64,000 bases of DNA from Phaeobacter sp. 22II1-1F12B (GCF_002210165.1 NZ_AQQP01000014.1:1-64000), one strand, 5' to 3'. Numbered from the stretch's first letter, positions 45,183 to 55,022 are shown. Numbers and translations are program-made. Notes: a model not told the origin generated them from the letters alone.

Positions 45183-47468
45183 TCACTCAGCGACGCAATC
45201 CGCGAAATATCTGACTTCGCCATTTTCCGCGGTTTCCTGAACAAGCCCGTGTATGTCGGTTTCGAAACCGGGGCATTCGCGGGCGAATTCGCGGTTGAAG
45301 CGAAGGTAGTTGACGATTTCCTTGCTGAAGATCTCGCCAGGAACAAGAAGGGGGATGCCGGGCGGGTAGGGGGTGATCAGGCTCGTCGTCACGCGGCCTT
45401 CGAGATCGTCGATTGCGACCCTTTCGGTCTTTCTCCGGGCGATCTGGGAAAACGCATCCAGCGGCGACATCGCCGGTTGGTGGTCTCCGACGTAGATCTC
45501 GGTCGACAGGCGTGCGACGTCATATTTCGTGTAGAGACGATGGACGTGCTGGGAAAGGTCGTTGAGGCCCATGTGTTCGTACCGGGGCTGCTTGGCGCAG
45601 AATTCCGGCATGACGCGCCACAGCGGCTGGTTCCGGTCGTAGTCGTCCTTGCACTGCTGGAGCGCCGCGAGGAGCGTGTTCCAGCGGCCCTTCGTGATCC
45701 CGATCGTGAACATGATGAAGAAACTGTAGAGGCCGGTTTTTTCGACCACGACGCCATGCTCTGTCAGGTATTTTGACACGATGGAGGCCGGGATGCCGGT
45801 TTCTTCGAACTTGCCATCGATGTTCAGCCCTGGGGTGATGATCGTCGCCTTGATCGGGTCCAGCATATTGAAGTTGCGGGCCATGTCGCCAAAGCCGTGC
45901 CACGCGTCTTCGCCCGAGCTTTCAACGGCTTCGCTGTCGGTTTTCTTTAGCTCCCAGTCCTTGGCCCGACCGATTCCGGTTTCCGCCAGCCTGTCGGGCC
46001 CCCAGACCTGAAACCACCAGTCGTTGCCGTATTCTGCATCGACCTCTCGCATCGCGCGCCGGAAATCCAGCGCCTCTGCGAGGCTTTCTTCGACGAGAGC
46101 GGTGCCGCCCGGCGGCTCCATCATGGCCGCAGCGACATCGCAGCTTGCGATGATCGAATACTGCGGGCTCGTAGAGGTGTGCATGAGGTAGGATTCGTTG
46201 AACAGATGCCGGTCGAGTTTTGACTCCTCGGCATCTTGCACGAGCACATGGCTGGCTTGGCTGATCCCGGCCAGAAGCTTGTGGACCGACTGGGTCGCGT
46301 AGGTCACCGAATGCTTCGTACGATCGCGCTTGCGGCCCATTGCGTGATAGGTGCCGTAGAAAGGGTGAAAGGCCGCGTGCGGCAGCCACGCTTCATCGAA
46401 ATGCAGCGTGTCGACATAGCCGTCGAGCAGTTCCTTTACGACCTCGGTGTTGTAGAGCACGCCGTCATAGGTCGATTGCGTCAGGGTCAGGATGCGCGGC
46501 TTTACGGTCTCGGGATCGACTCCTTCGAGCAGCGGGTTGCTTCGAATCTTTTCCTTTATCGCTTCGGGTTCGAATTCCGACCGCTGGATCGGGCCGATGA
46601 TCCCCCAGTGATTGCGGGTGGGCTTGAGAAAAATTGGGATTGCACCTGTCATGATGATCGAATGCAGGATCGATTTATGACAATTGCGGTCCACGAGCAC
46701 GACATCGCCGGGCGCGACATTGTGGTGCCACACCATCTTGTTTGAAGTCGAGGTGCCGTTTGTTACGAAAAAGCAGTGGTCGGCGTTGAAAATCCGCGCT
46801 GCATTCCGCTCGGACGCGCCGATGGCCCCGTTGTGATCCAGTAGCTGACCCAGTTCCTCGACCGAGTTGCAGACATCGGCGCGGAGCATGTTTTCGCCAT
46901 AGAACTGGTGATACATCTGCCCGATCGGCGACTTAAGGAAGGCCACGCCGCCGGAATGCCCGGGACAGTGCCATGAATAGGAACCGTCCTCGGCATAGTC
47001 GAGCAGGGCCTTGAAGAACGGTGGCTGGATGTACTCGAGATAGTTCTTTGCCTCGCGGATGATATGCCGGGCGACGAATTCAGGCGTGTCCTCAAACGCG
47101 TGGATAAAGCCGTGCAGCTCTCGAAGCACATCGTTCGGCAGGTGCCGCGATGTCTTGGTCTCGCCGTAGATATAGATCGGGACATCTTCGTTCTTGGCTC
47201 GGACCTCCTCGATAAAATTTCGGAGGTTCAGGACCGCCGGGTCGAGGTCGGGACCGGGGCTGAATTCTTCATCGTCGATGGATAGGACAAAGGCGGATGC
47301 GCGGCTTTGCTGCTGCGCAAATTGCGACAGGTCGCCGTAGCTTGTGGCGCCGAGCACCTCGAAACCTTCCTTTTCTATGGCCTGTGCGAGCGCGCGGATT
47401 CCGAAGCCCGATGTATTCTCGGATCGGAAATCCTCGTCGATGATAACTATGGGAAAGCAAAACTTCAT
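45183..47468 (-). CDS. Ornithine/lysine/arginine decarboxylase (PLP, large prokaryotic type)
   Basis: 761 residues. An N-terminal response-regulator-like wing domain (FPIVIIDEDFRSENTSGFGIRALAQAIEKEG...) precedes the aspartate-aminotransferase-fold core. PLP Lys lies in YATQSVHKLLAGISQASHV (about residue 397); SYSWHCPGHSGGVAF and GTSTSNKMVW are family motifs. Forms decamers in E. coli homologues and makes a polyamine or cadaverine by CO2 release. Which amino acid it uses is not readable by eye; ornithine or arginine are likeliest given the neighbouring polyamine-type transporter. Confidence 0.9.
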   Translation of the reverse strand: MKFCFPIVIIDEDFRSENTSGFGIRALAQAIEKEGFEVLGATSYGDLSQFAQQQSRASAFVLSIDDEEFSPGPDLDPAVLNLRNFIEEVRAKNEDVPIYIYGETKTSRHLPNDVLRELHGFIHAFEDTPEFVARHIIREAKNYLEYIQPPFFKALLDYAEDGSYSWHCPGHSGGVAFLKSPIGQMYHQFYGENMLRADVCNSVEELGQLLDHNGAIGASERNAARIFNADHCFFVTNGTSTSNKMVWHHNVAPGDVVLVDRNCHKSILHSIIMTGAIPIFLKPTRNHWGIIGPIQRSEFEPEAIKEKIRSNPLLEGVDPETVKPRILTLTQSTYDGVLYNTEVVKELLDGYVDTLHFDEAWLPHAAFHPFYGTYHAMGRKRDRTKHSVTYATQSVHKLLAGISQASHVLVQDAEESKLDRHLFNESYLMHTSTSPQYSIIASCDVAAAMMEPPGGTALVEESLAEALDFRRAMREVDAEYGNDWWFQVWGPDRLAETGIGRAKDWELKKTDSEAVESSGEDAWHGFGDMARNFNMLDPIKATIITPGLNIDGKFEETGIPASIVSKYLTEHGVVVEKTGLYSFFIMFTIGITKGRWNTLLAALQQCKDDYDRNQPLWRVMPEFCAKQPRYEHMGLNDLSQHVHRLYTKYDVARLSTEIYVGDHQPAMSPLDAFSQIARRKTERVAIDDLEGRVTTSLITPYPPGIPLLVPGEIFSKEIVNYLRFNREFARECPGFETDIHGLVQETAENGEVRYFADCVAE

Positions 47469-47765
47469 CGGTCTGTCCTTAAGGCGGCCTTTGATCCTTA
47501 CATGTTCTCAACGCCGGGAAAGACAACGTCAAGGCCGCGAAAGGTTATCGGGAAATCAGGCCGTCCCTGGCAGGTTCGTCTCGCCTGCTGGGATGAGGTT
47601 CGTTGCCTTGGAATTTGATAAGAAGGGGGCTGTTAATTGCTCAAAAGGACTGTGTGAGGCGCTATCCCCAATGCTCGCGGCTTGGATAAATCCTGCCGAT
47701 TTCTTCGTCCCTTAGGTTTTTGGAGTGACCACGCAGCTATAGCGCGGTTACCCAAATGCCTCGTT
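47469..47765. other. Gap between decarboxylase and VWA-protein genes
   Basis: No gene-like frame in about 300 bases. It must contain the decarboxylase promoter (minus strand). No clear hairpin terminator for the upstream coxG-coxD-coxE series was found. Confidence 0.35.
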
Positions 47766-48962
47766 TCAACTCGCCAGACGGCCTTGTCCCAGAACCGTCA
47801 GCAAAGTTTCGAGCGAGTTGAGATTGTGTACGGGCCGAAATTCATCCGTGTGGGCGAGCATCGTGCGGATGCCGCGCGCGCGAGGTTCGAAGGCGTCATA
47901 GCGCAACAGCGGGTTCAGCCAGATCAGGCGGCGGCAGGAGCGGTGCAGGCGGTCCATTTCCTTGCCGAGCAGTGTCGGATCGCCATGTTCCAGACCATCC
48001 GTGACAAGTAAAACGACTGCGCCTTGGCCCAGAACACGCCTTCCCCAGGCCCGGTTGAACTCCTTGAGCGTTTCGCTGATCCGGGTGCCGCCGGACCAGT
48101 CCTGAACAAGATGGCTGCAGCGATCCAGAGCATCATCCGGGTCGGCAAGCCGCATCGGGCGGGTGACGTTGGTTAGTCTGGTGCCAAAGAGAAATGTCGA
48201 GACATGTGGGCGTCTGGCGGTCATCAGATGGGCGAAATGCATCAGGATGCGGGTGTAATCCGCCATCGACCCCGAAACATCCATCAGAATTACAAGCGGC
48301 GGCTGGCGTTCGGTCCGGTTCTGGTACCGGGGCGCCAGCAAGGTGCCGCCGCTACGCATGGATTGGCGCAACATCGCGCGATGATCCAGTCGGCCGGGAC
48401 GATGGGCCGGGCCGAACCTCCGGGTTTTCATCAGCTCGACGGGCAGCGTGAACCTGCGTAGTGCAGCAAGCGCCGCGCGGGATTCTTCAAGCGACATCTG
48501 GGCGAAATCCATCTCGCGCAGCGCCTCATTCGATGATGTGGTCAGCGCGACGGATTGTTCCTTTTCCTCATCGGGCGGCTGTGGGCGGCGCGGGCGCGGT
48601 TCCAGCATGGCGTTGCTGACACGGGTGCGCGCGGCTTTGGGTTTGGCCTTTTTCTGATCGCGGGGGGACAGCGGGTTCATCAAGGTCTGAATATTCTTGC
48701 GTGCCTCCAGCGCATTCCAGAACAAGGCGAACGCTTCGTCGAAAATCGCAATGTCGTCGCGCCGGGATACAAAGCTGCTTCGCAGGGCACTGCGGAACTG
48801 CGTTTTTGAACCGGGGCCGATGGCCTCTATCGCCTCAACCGCACCAAGGATATCGCCGCTGCCAACCCTTATACCCAGCTTGCGCAGAAGCCGGCCGAAA
48901 TAAGCTATGTTTTCAGCGAGATGGCCACCCTGTGGAACTGTTGCCTCATCGGTTTGCATCAC
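47766..48962 (-). CDS. CoxE-like VWA-domain protein
   Basis: 398 residues. PLVILMDVSGSMADYTRILMHFAHLM holds the MIDAS motif DxSxS; VVLLVTDGLEHGD and the final GIRTMLAHTDEFRPVHNLNSLETLL match CoxE. Works with the MoxR-type ATPase CoxD to insert or mature the active site of molybdenum-copper or molybdenum hydroxylases. Overlaps the ATPase gene by 4 bases. Divergent from the molybdenum hydroxylase operon, 3 to 10 kb away. Confidence 0.88.
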   Translation of the reverse strand: MMQTDEATVPQGGHLAENIAYFGRLLRKLGIRVGSGDILGAVEAIEAIGPGSKTQFRSALRSSFVSRRDDIAIFDEAFALFWNALEARKNIQTLMNPLSPRDQKKAKPKAARTRVSNAMLEPRPRRPQPPDEEKEQSVALTTSSNEALREMDFAQMSLEESRAALAALRRFTLPVELMKTRRFGPAHRPGRLDHRAMLRQSMRSGGTLLAPRYQNRTERQPPLVILMDVSGSMADYTRILMHFAHLMTARRPHVSTFLFGTRLTNVTRPMRLADPDDALDRCSHLVQDWSGGTRISETLKEFNRAWGRRVLGQGAVVLLVTDGLEHGDPTLLGKEMDRLHRSCRRLIWLNPLLRYDAFEPRARGIRTMLAHTDEFRPVHNLNSLETLLTVLGQGRLAS

Positions 48963-49903
48963 ACAAGCGCGTCGCTTTCCGTGACTTCGGCAAGTGCAGC
49001 CGCGCCATCCGGTCCCTGCATGCGGGCCACATCGTCCTGATATTTGAGGAGAGCGCCCAGGGTTTTCGAAACCGTTTGCGGATCAAGCGTCTCTTGGTCC
49101 AGCGCCATCAGCGCGTTCGTCCAGTCTATGGTTTCTGCAATGCCGGGGTTCTTGAATAGCTCCATCTGCCGCAGCTTCTGAACGAAAGCCACGATCTGGG
49201 CGCTGAGCCTGTCGCTGCAACCGGGCAGTTTGCGGCGCAGGATTTCAAGCTCCTGCATTTCGCCGGGATAATCGACCCAATGGTACAGGCAGCGCCGTTT
49301 CAGTGCGTCGTGGATTTCACGGGTCCGGTTGGTCGTGATGATCACGATGGGCGGGGCAGGGGCCTTGATCCGGCCGATTTCGGGGATCGTCACCTGAAAA
49401 TCCGACAGAACTTCGAGCAGATAGGCTTCGAAAGCCTCATCTGTGCGATCAAGTTCATCTATGAGGAATACCGGCGGCAGCCCATCGAAAGAGAGCGCTT
49501 CGAGAATCGGTCGGCGGATCAGGAATCGTTCCGAGTAGAGCGTCTGGTCCAACACGGCGCGATCCGTTTTGCCCGTCGCTTCGGCAAGGCGGATTTCAGT
49601 CATCTGGGCAAGGTAGTTCCAGTCGTAAACGGCTGTTGCCACATCAAGCCCCTCGTAGCACTGGAGCCGAACCAGGTCGCGGCCAAGGGCGTTGGCCAGC
49701 ACCTTGGCGATCTCGGTCTTGCCGACGCCCGCGTCACCTTCGAGAAAGAGCGGGCGTTTGAGTTTCAGGGCAAGAAAGATCGACGTGGCCAGTTCCTCTC
49801 CGGATACATAATTCTCGGTCTCAAGGAGCTGTTGGGTTTCCTCTACGTTTTCCGGCAGCGGGCGCGGGTCCTTGGACAAGACTGTCTCCTTTGCTTGGGT
49901 CAT
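48959..49903 (-). CDS. CoxD-like MoxR-family AAA ATPase
   Basis: 314 residues. Walker A LEGDAGVGKTEIAKVLA, Walker B PVFLIDELDRTDEAFEAYLLE, and the sensor stretch IVIITTNRTREIHDALKRRCLYHWVDYP typical of the CoxD branch. In Afipia (Oligotropha) CoxD acts in assembling the CO-dehydrogenase metal centre. Coupled by ATGA overlaps to coxG upstream and coxE downstream. Confidence 0.9.
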   Translation of the reverse strand: MTQAKETVLSKDPRPLPENVEETQQLLETENYVSGEELATSIFLALKLKRPLFLEGDAGVGKTEIAKVLANALGRDLVRLQCYEGLDVATAVYDWNYLAQMTEIRLAEATGKTDRAVLDQTLYSERFLIRRPILEALSFDGLPPVFLIDELDRTDEAFEAYLLEVLSDFQVTIPEIGRIKAPAPPIVIITTNRTREIHDALKRRCLYHWVDYPGEMQELEILRRKLPGCSDRLSAQIVAFVQKLRQMELFKNPGIAETIDWTNALMALDQETLDPQTVSKTLGALLKYQDDVARMQGPDGAAALAEVTESDALV

Positions 49904-50358
49904 TCCGCCGGGGTCGTTCGGGCGACGACTTCCTCTTCGAAACGGTCAAAGAATTGTTTGGCCAGCTTGTTGGCAGTGGATTGCACAAGCCGGGTGCCAA
50001 GCTGGGCGATCTTGCCGCCAACCTGGGCGTCAGCCTCGTATTTCAGCAACGTGCGCTGGCCCCTGTCCGTCAGGGTCACGCGGGCGGCACCGCGTGCGTG
50101 CCCTGCGACGCCGCCCGAGCCTTCGCCTGCCAGCTTAAGGCTTTGCGGCGCGACGACGTCTTCGAAACGCACATGCCCCTTGAACCGGGCCTTTACCGGT
50201 CCAAGCTTGAGCAGCACCGTTGCGGTCATCACGCCATCCTCGGACTGTTCAAGTTCTTCGCATCCGGCGATGCAGAGTTTCAGAACTTCGGGGTCGTTGA
50301 TCATCTTCCAGACCTGATCACGGGGGGCCGGGATCATCTGTTCGTTCGACATTTCCAT
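49900..50358 (-). CDS. CoxG-like SRPBCC protein
   Basis: 152 residues from MEMSNEQMIPAPRDQVWKMINDPEVLKLCIAGCEEL, the CoxG start; 17 further in-frame residues upstream are not family-like. A START/SRPBCC ligand-binding fold, and in CO-oxidisers CoxG recruits the enzyme to the membrane through quinone binding. A C-terminal amphipathic stretch (LVQSTANKLAKQFFDRFEEEVV) fits membrane contact. First gene of the coxG-coxD-coxE unit. Confidence 0.88.
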   Translation of the reverse strand: MEMSNEQMIPAPRDQVWKMINDPEVLKLCIAGCEELEQSEDGVMTATVLLKLGPVKARFKGHVRFEDVVAPQSLKLAGEGSGGVAGHARGAARVTLTDRGQRTLLKYEADAQVGGKIAQLGTRLVQSTANKLAKQFFDRFEEEVVARTTPAE

Positions 50359-50778
50359 TCGGGACGAGACCTCTTGCAATTCGGATTGATCAGGCCTGGC
50401 GTCTCGCACCTGCCTGCTGTCTGTTTTTTGCTAATACTGCACGCGGGCGGACCACAATCGCCTTTTTGCAGGGATAAGCCGAACTCATGGCGGCATATAA
50501 AGTTTTAATAAAATCAATAATATGAGCCTCATCCTCGCGCCCGTCTGTTTTTCGGGCATTCCCGGGGCCGTTTGCGTGTCAATTCGGCGGAGTTGGGAAT
50601 TTGCAGGACATTTTCGCGCGGTTTTTGAGCAGGGAAACGCGTGAATTAGCGCGGCTTATTTTCGGAATAGGAATAAGAAATTTCTCTTATAGCCGTCTTT
50701 CCTACCACCCTTGAGGACATTGAAGCCAACGCGGTTCGTCCCGTTTCAGGCAATCATTTCAAGACAGGGAAAACGACA
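50359..50778. promoter_or_regulatory. Divergent control region, coxG versus transporter/oxidoreductase operon
   Basis: A 420-base intergenic region with AT-rich stretches (around 50500-50525 and 50660-50700) serving promoters on both strands. It contains the palindrome at 50673-50690. A TCTTGCAATTCGGATTG region near 50370 belongs to the coxG leader. No gene is visible. Confidence 0.55.
50673..50690. promoter_or_regulatory. Candidate LysR-type operator ATAAG-N8-CTTAT
   Basis: ATAAG-AAATTTCT-CTTAT is an 18-base inverted repeat located 89 bases before the binding-protein start. It contains a T-N11-A-like dyad of the kind recognised by LysR-type regulators, two of which are encoded at the other end of the locus. 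Proposed only from symmetry and position. Confidence 0.4.
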
Positions 50779-52071
50779 ATGACGAAAGAGAAAAACAAGC
50801 TTTCAAGACGGCAGGTCCTCAAGACCGGCGCTGGTGCCGCCGCCGTCGCGGCCTCTCCTCTTGGCGCCCCGTTGATTTGGGCGCAGGAGATCAAGGATAT
50901 TGAACTGCGCCACGTCGGGGTGTCCTATTCGGTTGTTAAGGCAATCGGGGATCAGGCGGCCAAGGACCTTGGTTTCAAGGTCACGATGCAGAACCTCGAC
51001 ACCTCGGCGTCCATCAACCGTTTCATCACGCAGCCGAACACGGTCGACATTGCCGACCTCGAAGGCTGGCAGGCAAAACTCGCCGTACAGCGCGGGGTTA
51101 TCCAGGGCATTGAAACCAAACGCGTCAAGGAGTTCGACAACTTCCTGCCGATCTTCACCAAGGGTGAGTTCGAAGGTGCCTCGATTTCACGTGAAGGCAT
51201 CTCGCCCTACGAGGCGCTTTACATGGAAGGCAAGGATTCCACGTCGCTGCACGATGGTGTGTCCGATTGGATGACGAACGTGCCGCAGGTTTATAACGCG
51301 GACTCCATCGGTTATCGCCCCGATCTCGTCGGTCATGAAGTGACCGAATGGAAAGAGCTGATCGATCCCAAGTTCTCGGGAAAAGCGGGCATCCTTGATG
51401 TTCCGGCGATTGGGATCATGGATGCGGCGCTCTGCATGGAAAGCGCCGGCATCGTGTCCTACGGCAACAAGGGCAATATGACCCGCGAAGAGATCGACAT
51501 GACGATCGACAAGCTGATCGAGCTTAAGCGCGCGGGTCATTTCCGGTCGACATGGACGACGTTCGACCAGTCGGTGCAGCTGATGGCGGCTGGCGAGGTG
51601 GAAATCCAGTCCATGTGGTCGCCTGCCGTTGCCGCTGTGCGGGTCAAGGACATCCCCTGTACCTATGCCGCCGTGAACAAGAAGGACGGCAAGGAAGGCT
51701 ATCGCGGCTGGTGTAACGGCATGGGCCTGATGAAGCACCTCGAAGGCAAGAAGCTTGAAGCGGCCTATGAATATATCAACTGGTACATGTCCGGTTGGCA
51801 GGGCGCCTTTGTCAGCCGTTACGGTTACTACAGCCCGGTCCCGTCGACCGCGAAAAAGCATATGAGCGCCGCGGAATACGCCTACTGGTACGAGGGCAAG
51901 CCGGCCCCCGAGCCGATCACCGATCCCTATGGTGTGCCGATGGAGCCTGCAGGAACGGTACGCGATGGCGGGTCGTTCATCGACCGGGTGACCAACATCT
52001 CGTGCTGGAACACGCTGATGGACGAAGCAGCCTATATGAACAAACGCTGGAACGACTTCAAGGTCGCCTGA
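50779..52071 (+). CDS. Polyamine-type ABC transporter, Tat-exported binding protein
   Basis: 430 residues. KLSRRQVLKTGAGAAAVAASPLGAPLIWAQE is a twin-arginine signal (Arg10-Arg11), so it folds before export. The mature part matches PotD/PotF-like extracellular binding proteins of the spermidine/putrescine transporter class (SIGYRPDLVG, WNTLMDEAAYMNKRWNDF). Binding specificity cannot be read. First gene of the operon leading to the molybdenum hydroxylase. GGGAAAA stands before its ATG. Confidence 0.85.
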   Translation: MTKEKNKLSRRQVLKTGAGAAAVAASPLGAPLIWAQEIKDIELRHVGVSYSVVKAIGDQAAKDLGFKVTMQNLDTSASINRFITQPNTVDIADLEGWQAKLAVQRGVIQGIETKRVKEFDNFLPIFTKGEFEGASISREGISPYEALYMEGKDSTSLHDGVSDWMTNVPQVYNADSIGYRPDLVGHEVTEWKELIDPKFSGKAGILDVPAIGIMDAALCMESAGIVSYGNKGNMTREEIDMTIDKLIELKRAGHFRSTWTTFDQSVQLMAAGEVEIQSMWSPAVAAVRVKDIPCTYAAVNKKDGKEGYRGWCNGMGLMKHLEGKKLEAAYEYINWYMSGWQGAFVSRYGYYSPVPSTAKKHMSAAEYAYWYEGKPAPEPITDPYGVPMEPAGTVRDGGSFIDRVTNISCWNTLMDEAAYMNKRWNDFKVA

Positions 52072-52080
52072 TCCAGTAAC

Positions 52081-52111
52081 GGCCTGCTTCCCTGCACGGG
52101 GGGAGCGGGCC
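52081..52111 (+). terminator. Hairpin between binding protein and permease genes
   Basis: GGCCTGCTTCCC pairs with GGGGAGCGGGCC over 12 bp (two G-T) around TGCACGG, nine bases after the stop. Same place and likely purpose as the hairpin behind aapJ: uneven expression of binding protein and membrane parts. The T-tract is weak. Confidence 0.6.
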
Positions 52112-52144
52112 AGAACTTTCACTTGTAATATCCGGAGGCGCCTG

Positions 52145-53008
52145 ATGAGCCCTGGTCGCAACCTGGTGGGGTGGCTGAATGTCACGCCGCTGCTTCTAGT
52201 CCTGATCCCGTTCTTCGTGATCCCGATCTGTGTCGTTCTGGCCGTGAGCTTTGTCGAGACGGACGGATTTGGCGGTCTTTATCCGGTTTTCACGCTGGAC
52301 AATTACGCCATGCTGTTCCGCTCGGATCTGACGCTCAGGCTATATGCCGCGACGTTGAAATTCACCCTGCTGACACTGCTCTTCACGTCGGTGATCGGGT
52401 TCTGGGTGGCGTATTTCCTCGTGTTCCACGTCCGCAGCAAGCTGATCGCCATGGGGCTGTTCCTTGTCTGCACCGTGCCGTTCTGGACTTCGAATATCGT
52501 TCGGATGATTTCGTGGATCCCCTTGCTGGGCAAGGAAGGGCTTATCAATACCGGGTTGCAGGGCGTTGGCATCATCAATGAACCGCTCGAGTTCCTGCTG
52601 TTTTCATCCTTTTCGGTCGTGGTGGCCTATGTTCACCAGCTGACGATCTTCATGATCGTGCCGATTTTCAATTCCATGGCGCGGATCGATAAATCGGTGG
52701 TCGAAGCGGCGCTGGATGCCGGGGCAAGCCGTCTCGATATCATGCGGATGATCATACTGCCGATGTCGCGCAGCGGTATCGCGCTTGGGGCCATCTTCGT
52801 GACTTCGATCGTCATGGGTGACTTCTTCGTGGTCAAGGTCATGTCGGGCGGCGGTACGGCTTCGGTCGTCGGCGCGTTCTACGAAGATGTGGGCGTTCTG
52901 CAATATCCGACCGCTGCTGCCAGTGCCATCGTGCTGACCCTTGTTGTCATGCTTCTTGTGGCCGCCATCCTGCGCGTCGTCGATATCCGCAAGGAGATCA
53001 CACAATGA
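52145..53008 (+). CDS. Polyamine-type ABC transporter permease (PotB-like)
   Basis: 287 residues, six membrane segments. The EAA loop DKSVVEAALDAGASRLDIMRMIILPMSRSGI is clear. N-terminal VTPLLLVLIPFFVIPICVVLAVSF and the loop FWTSNIVRMISWIPLLGKEGLIN fit PotB. Overlaps the next permease by 4 bases (ATGA). Confidence 0.9.
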   Translation: MSPGRNLVGWLNVTPLLLVLIPFFVIPICVVLAVSFVETDGFGGLYPVFTLDNYAMLFRSDLTLRLYAATLKFTLLTLLFTSVIGFWVAYFLVFHVRSKLIAMGLFLVCTVPFWTSNIVRMISWIPLLGKEGLINTGLQGVGIINEPLEFLLFSSFSVVVAYVHQLTIFMIVPIFNSMARIDKSVVEAALDAGASRLDIMRMIILPMSRSGIALGAIFVTSIVMGDFFVVKVMSGGGTASVVGAFYEDVGVLQYPTAAASAIVLTLVVMLLVAAILRVVDIRKEITQ

Positions 53009-53877
53009 GCGGGGCCAAGAAAACCTCTCGCAAGTCCGGCACGCCGCGCGGCAACGGACGTCCCTGGACCTTTTACGCGCTCGCTGGCTTTTTCACGCTC
53101 TATGTGATCGCGCTCTACGGTCCGATGTTCTCGATCTACCTGCTGTCCTTTCAGGACCTCAAGGGCGGTCTCGTCTTTCCGATGCGGGGCTTTTCGCTGC
53201 ACTGGTTCGAGGAGCTGTTCATGCAGACGCGAACCGGCGATTTCAGCGGTTCGTTTCGCCGGTCTATCGGTCTTGCCGTGCTGGTCACGCTCTTTACCGT
53301 GGTCTTTTCTTTCACGGCCGGGCTGGCGTTCCGCAAACGCTTCTGGGGCGACACTGCTGTGTTCTATCTCATGATTGCCAGCCTCGTCGCGCCGGGTCTT
53401 GTCCTTGGCATCGGTATCGGCATCGGCTTCAACCTGCTGGGGTTCCAGACCAGCTGGTACACCTCGGCGCTGGGCGCGCAGCTGTCGTGGACGCTACCCT
53501 TTGGCATCCTCGTCATGTTCGCGGTCATGTCGGTTTTCAACAGCGACTGGGAAGAGGCCGCGCGCGATCTTGGGGCCACGCGCTGGCAGACGACACGATT
53601 GATCGTCCTGCCCATTCTCGCACCCGGGCTTGTTGCCGTCGCCCTCTTTGGCTTCACGCTCAGCTATGACGAATTTGCCCGGACCCTTCAGACCGCCGGC
53701 CCGCTGAACACCCTGCCTCTGGAAATCTGGAGCATGACGCTGAACGTCACCTCGCCCGCGCTTTATGCGCTGGGGACGGTTTCGACCATCGTGTCCTTCT
53801 TTGTCATCGGCGGCAGCCTTTACCTCATCACCCGCATCCGCCGGAAGCGCGCAGCCTCGACTGCCGCCGGTGAATGA
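53005..53877 (+). CDS. Polyamine-type ABC transporter permease (PotC-like)
   Basis: 290 residues, six membrane segments after a basic N-terminus. EAA loop DWEEAARDLGATRWQTTRLIVLPILAPGLVA. SYDEFARTLQTAGPLNTLPLEIW is the PotC-type signature. Pairs with the PotB-like protein. Confidence 0.9.
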   Translation: MSGAKKTSRKSGTPRGNGRPWTFYALAGFFTLYVIALYGPMFSIYLLSFQDLKGGLVFPMRGFSLHWFEELFMQTRTGDFSGSFRRSIGLAVLVTLFTVVFSFTAGLAFRKRFWGDTAVFYLMIASLVAPGLVLGIGIGIGFNLLGFQTSWYTSALGAQLSWTLPFGILVMFAVMSVFNSDWEEAARDLGATRWQTTRLIVLPILAPGLVAVALFGFTLSYDEFARTLQTAGPLNTLPLEIWSMTLNVTSPALYALGTVSTIVSFFVIGGSLYLITRIRRKRAASTAAGE

Positions 53878-53896
53878 ATTCGAAACGGAGAACACC

Positions 53897-55009
53897 ATGA
53901 ATACCGGCAAGGGCCATATCGAACTCGCAGGCATCGGCAAGAGCTATGATGACGGCGCGAGCTTTGCCGTGCAGGGGATCAACCTAAAGATACCCGACGG
54001 TTCCTACTGCTGCTTTCTTGGGCCATCTGGCTGTGGGAAAAGCACAATTTTGCGAATGATAGCCGGGCATGAAGACCCGACCGAAGGAAAGATATTGATT
54101 GGCGGCGAAAACGTTGTCGGATTGGCACCGGTCGAACGCAGGACTGCCATGATGTTTCAGAGCTACGCCTTGTTTCCGCATCTCTCGGTGCGTGACAACA
54201 TCGCCTTTGCCCTGAGGGTTCGCGGGCTTTCGGTAAAAGATAGAAATGCCAAGGCGGACGAGATGATCGAAAAAGTTCATCTTGGCGAATTCGCCAATCG
54301 TCTGCCGGGGCAGCTTTCAGGTGGCCAGCAGCAGCGTGTCGCCCTTGCCCGCGCCGCCATCACCGAGCCCCGGGTTCTGCTTCTTGACGAGCCACTGTCG
54401 GCGCTGGACGAACACCTGCGCATCCAGATGCGGGCCGAGCTTCGCCGGATGCAAAAGGATCTGGGCATCACCTTTATCCATGTAACCCATACCCAGATGG
54501 AAGCGATTGCCCTGTCGGACATCGTGGTTGTCATGGACAAAGGGCACATCCGGCAGGCCGGTTCGGCGCGCGATATCTATTCCGCGCCGCGCGACAGATA
54601 TGTTGCTGAATTCATTGGCGGTCAGAACGTGTTGTCGGGACGGATCAGCGACATCGACAAGGGAACGGCGCGTCTGGGCGGGGACACATTCGGCCAGATC
54701 GTCGTGCCGCTGCCAGAGGGCCACCGCAAGTCGAAAGGCGAAAAGCTCGACATCGCGATACGCCGCGACGACGTGGACCTGCGCCCGGTGGCGGCGCAGC
54801 CGGACCTGCCGCCAAGTGCGACATCCATCGTCGGACGGGTGCAGGCCATCGAATACCAGGGCAACTACGTGAAAGTGCAGATCGACGCTGCCGAGAACGA
54901 TGACTTTGTCTCGTTCATGCCCGAACGAAAATTCTACGAGGCCGGGCTGACCGTGGGGGACGCGGTTCTGGCGGTCTGGGACATCCAACATACGCAACTA
55001 CTTGCCTGA
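53897..55009 (+). CDS. Polyamine-type ABC transporter ATPase (PotA-like)
   Basis: 370 residues from [19 protein letters not shown]; the ATG at 53897 follows ACGGAG. Walker [13 protein letters not shown], signature [14 protein letters not shown], Walker [14 protein letters not shown] and a C-terminal TOBE domain (from about residue 290). It energises the two permeases. Only 13 bases before the small-subunit gene of the molybdenum hydroxylase, so transport and oxidation genes share a transcript. Confidence 0.92.
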   Translation: MNTGKGHIELAGIGKSYDDGASFAVQGINLKIPDGSYCCFLGPSGCGKSTILRMIAGHEDPTEGKILIGGENVVGLAPVERRTAMMFQSYALFPHLSVRDNIAFALRVRGLSVKDRNAKADEMIEKVHLGEFANRLPGQLSGGQQQRVALARAAITEPRVLLLDEPLSALDEHLRIQMRAELRRMQKDLGITFIHVTHTQMEAIALSDIVVVMDKGHIRQAGSARDIYSAPRDRYVAEFIGGQNVLSGRISDIDKGTARLGGDTFGQIVVPLPEGHRKSKGEKLDIAIRRDDVDLRPVAAQPDLPPSATSIVGRVQAIEYQGNYVKVQIDAAENDDFVSFMPERKFYEAGLTVGDAVLAVWDIQHTQLLA

Positions 55010-55022
55010 ACGGAGACGGCTG

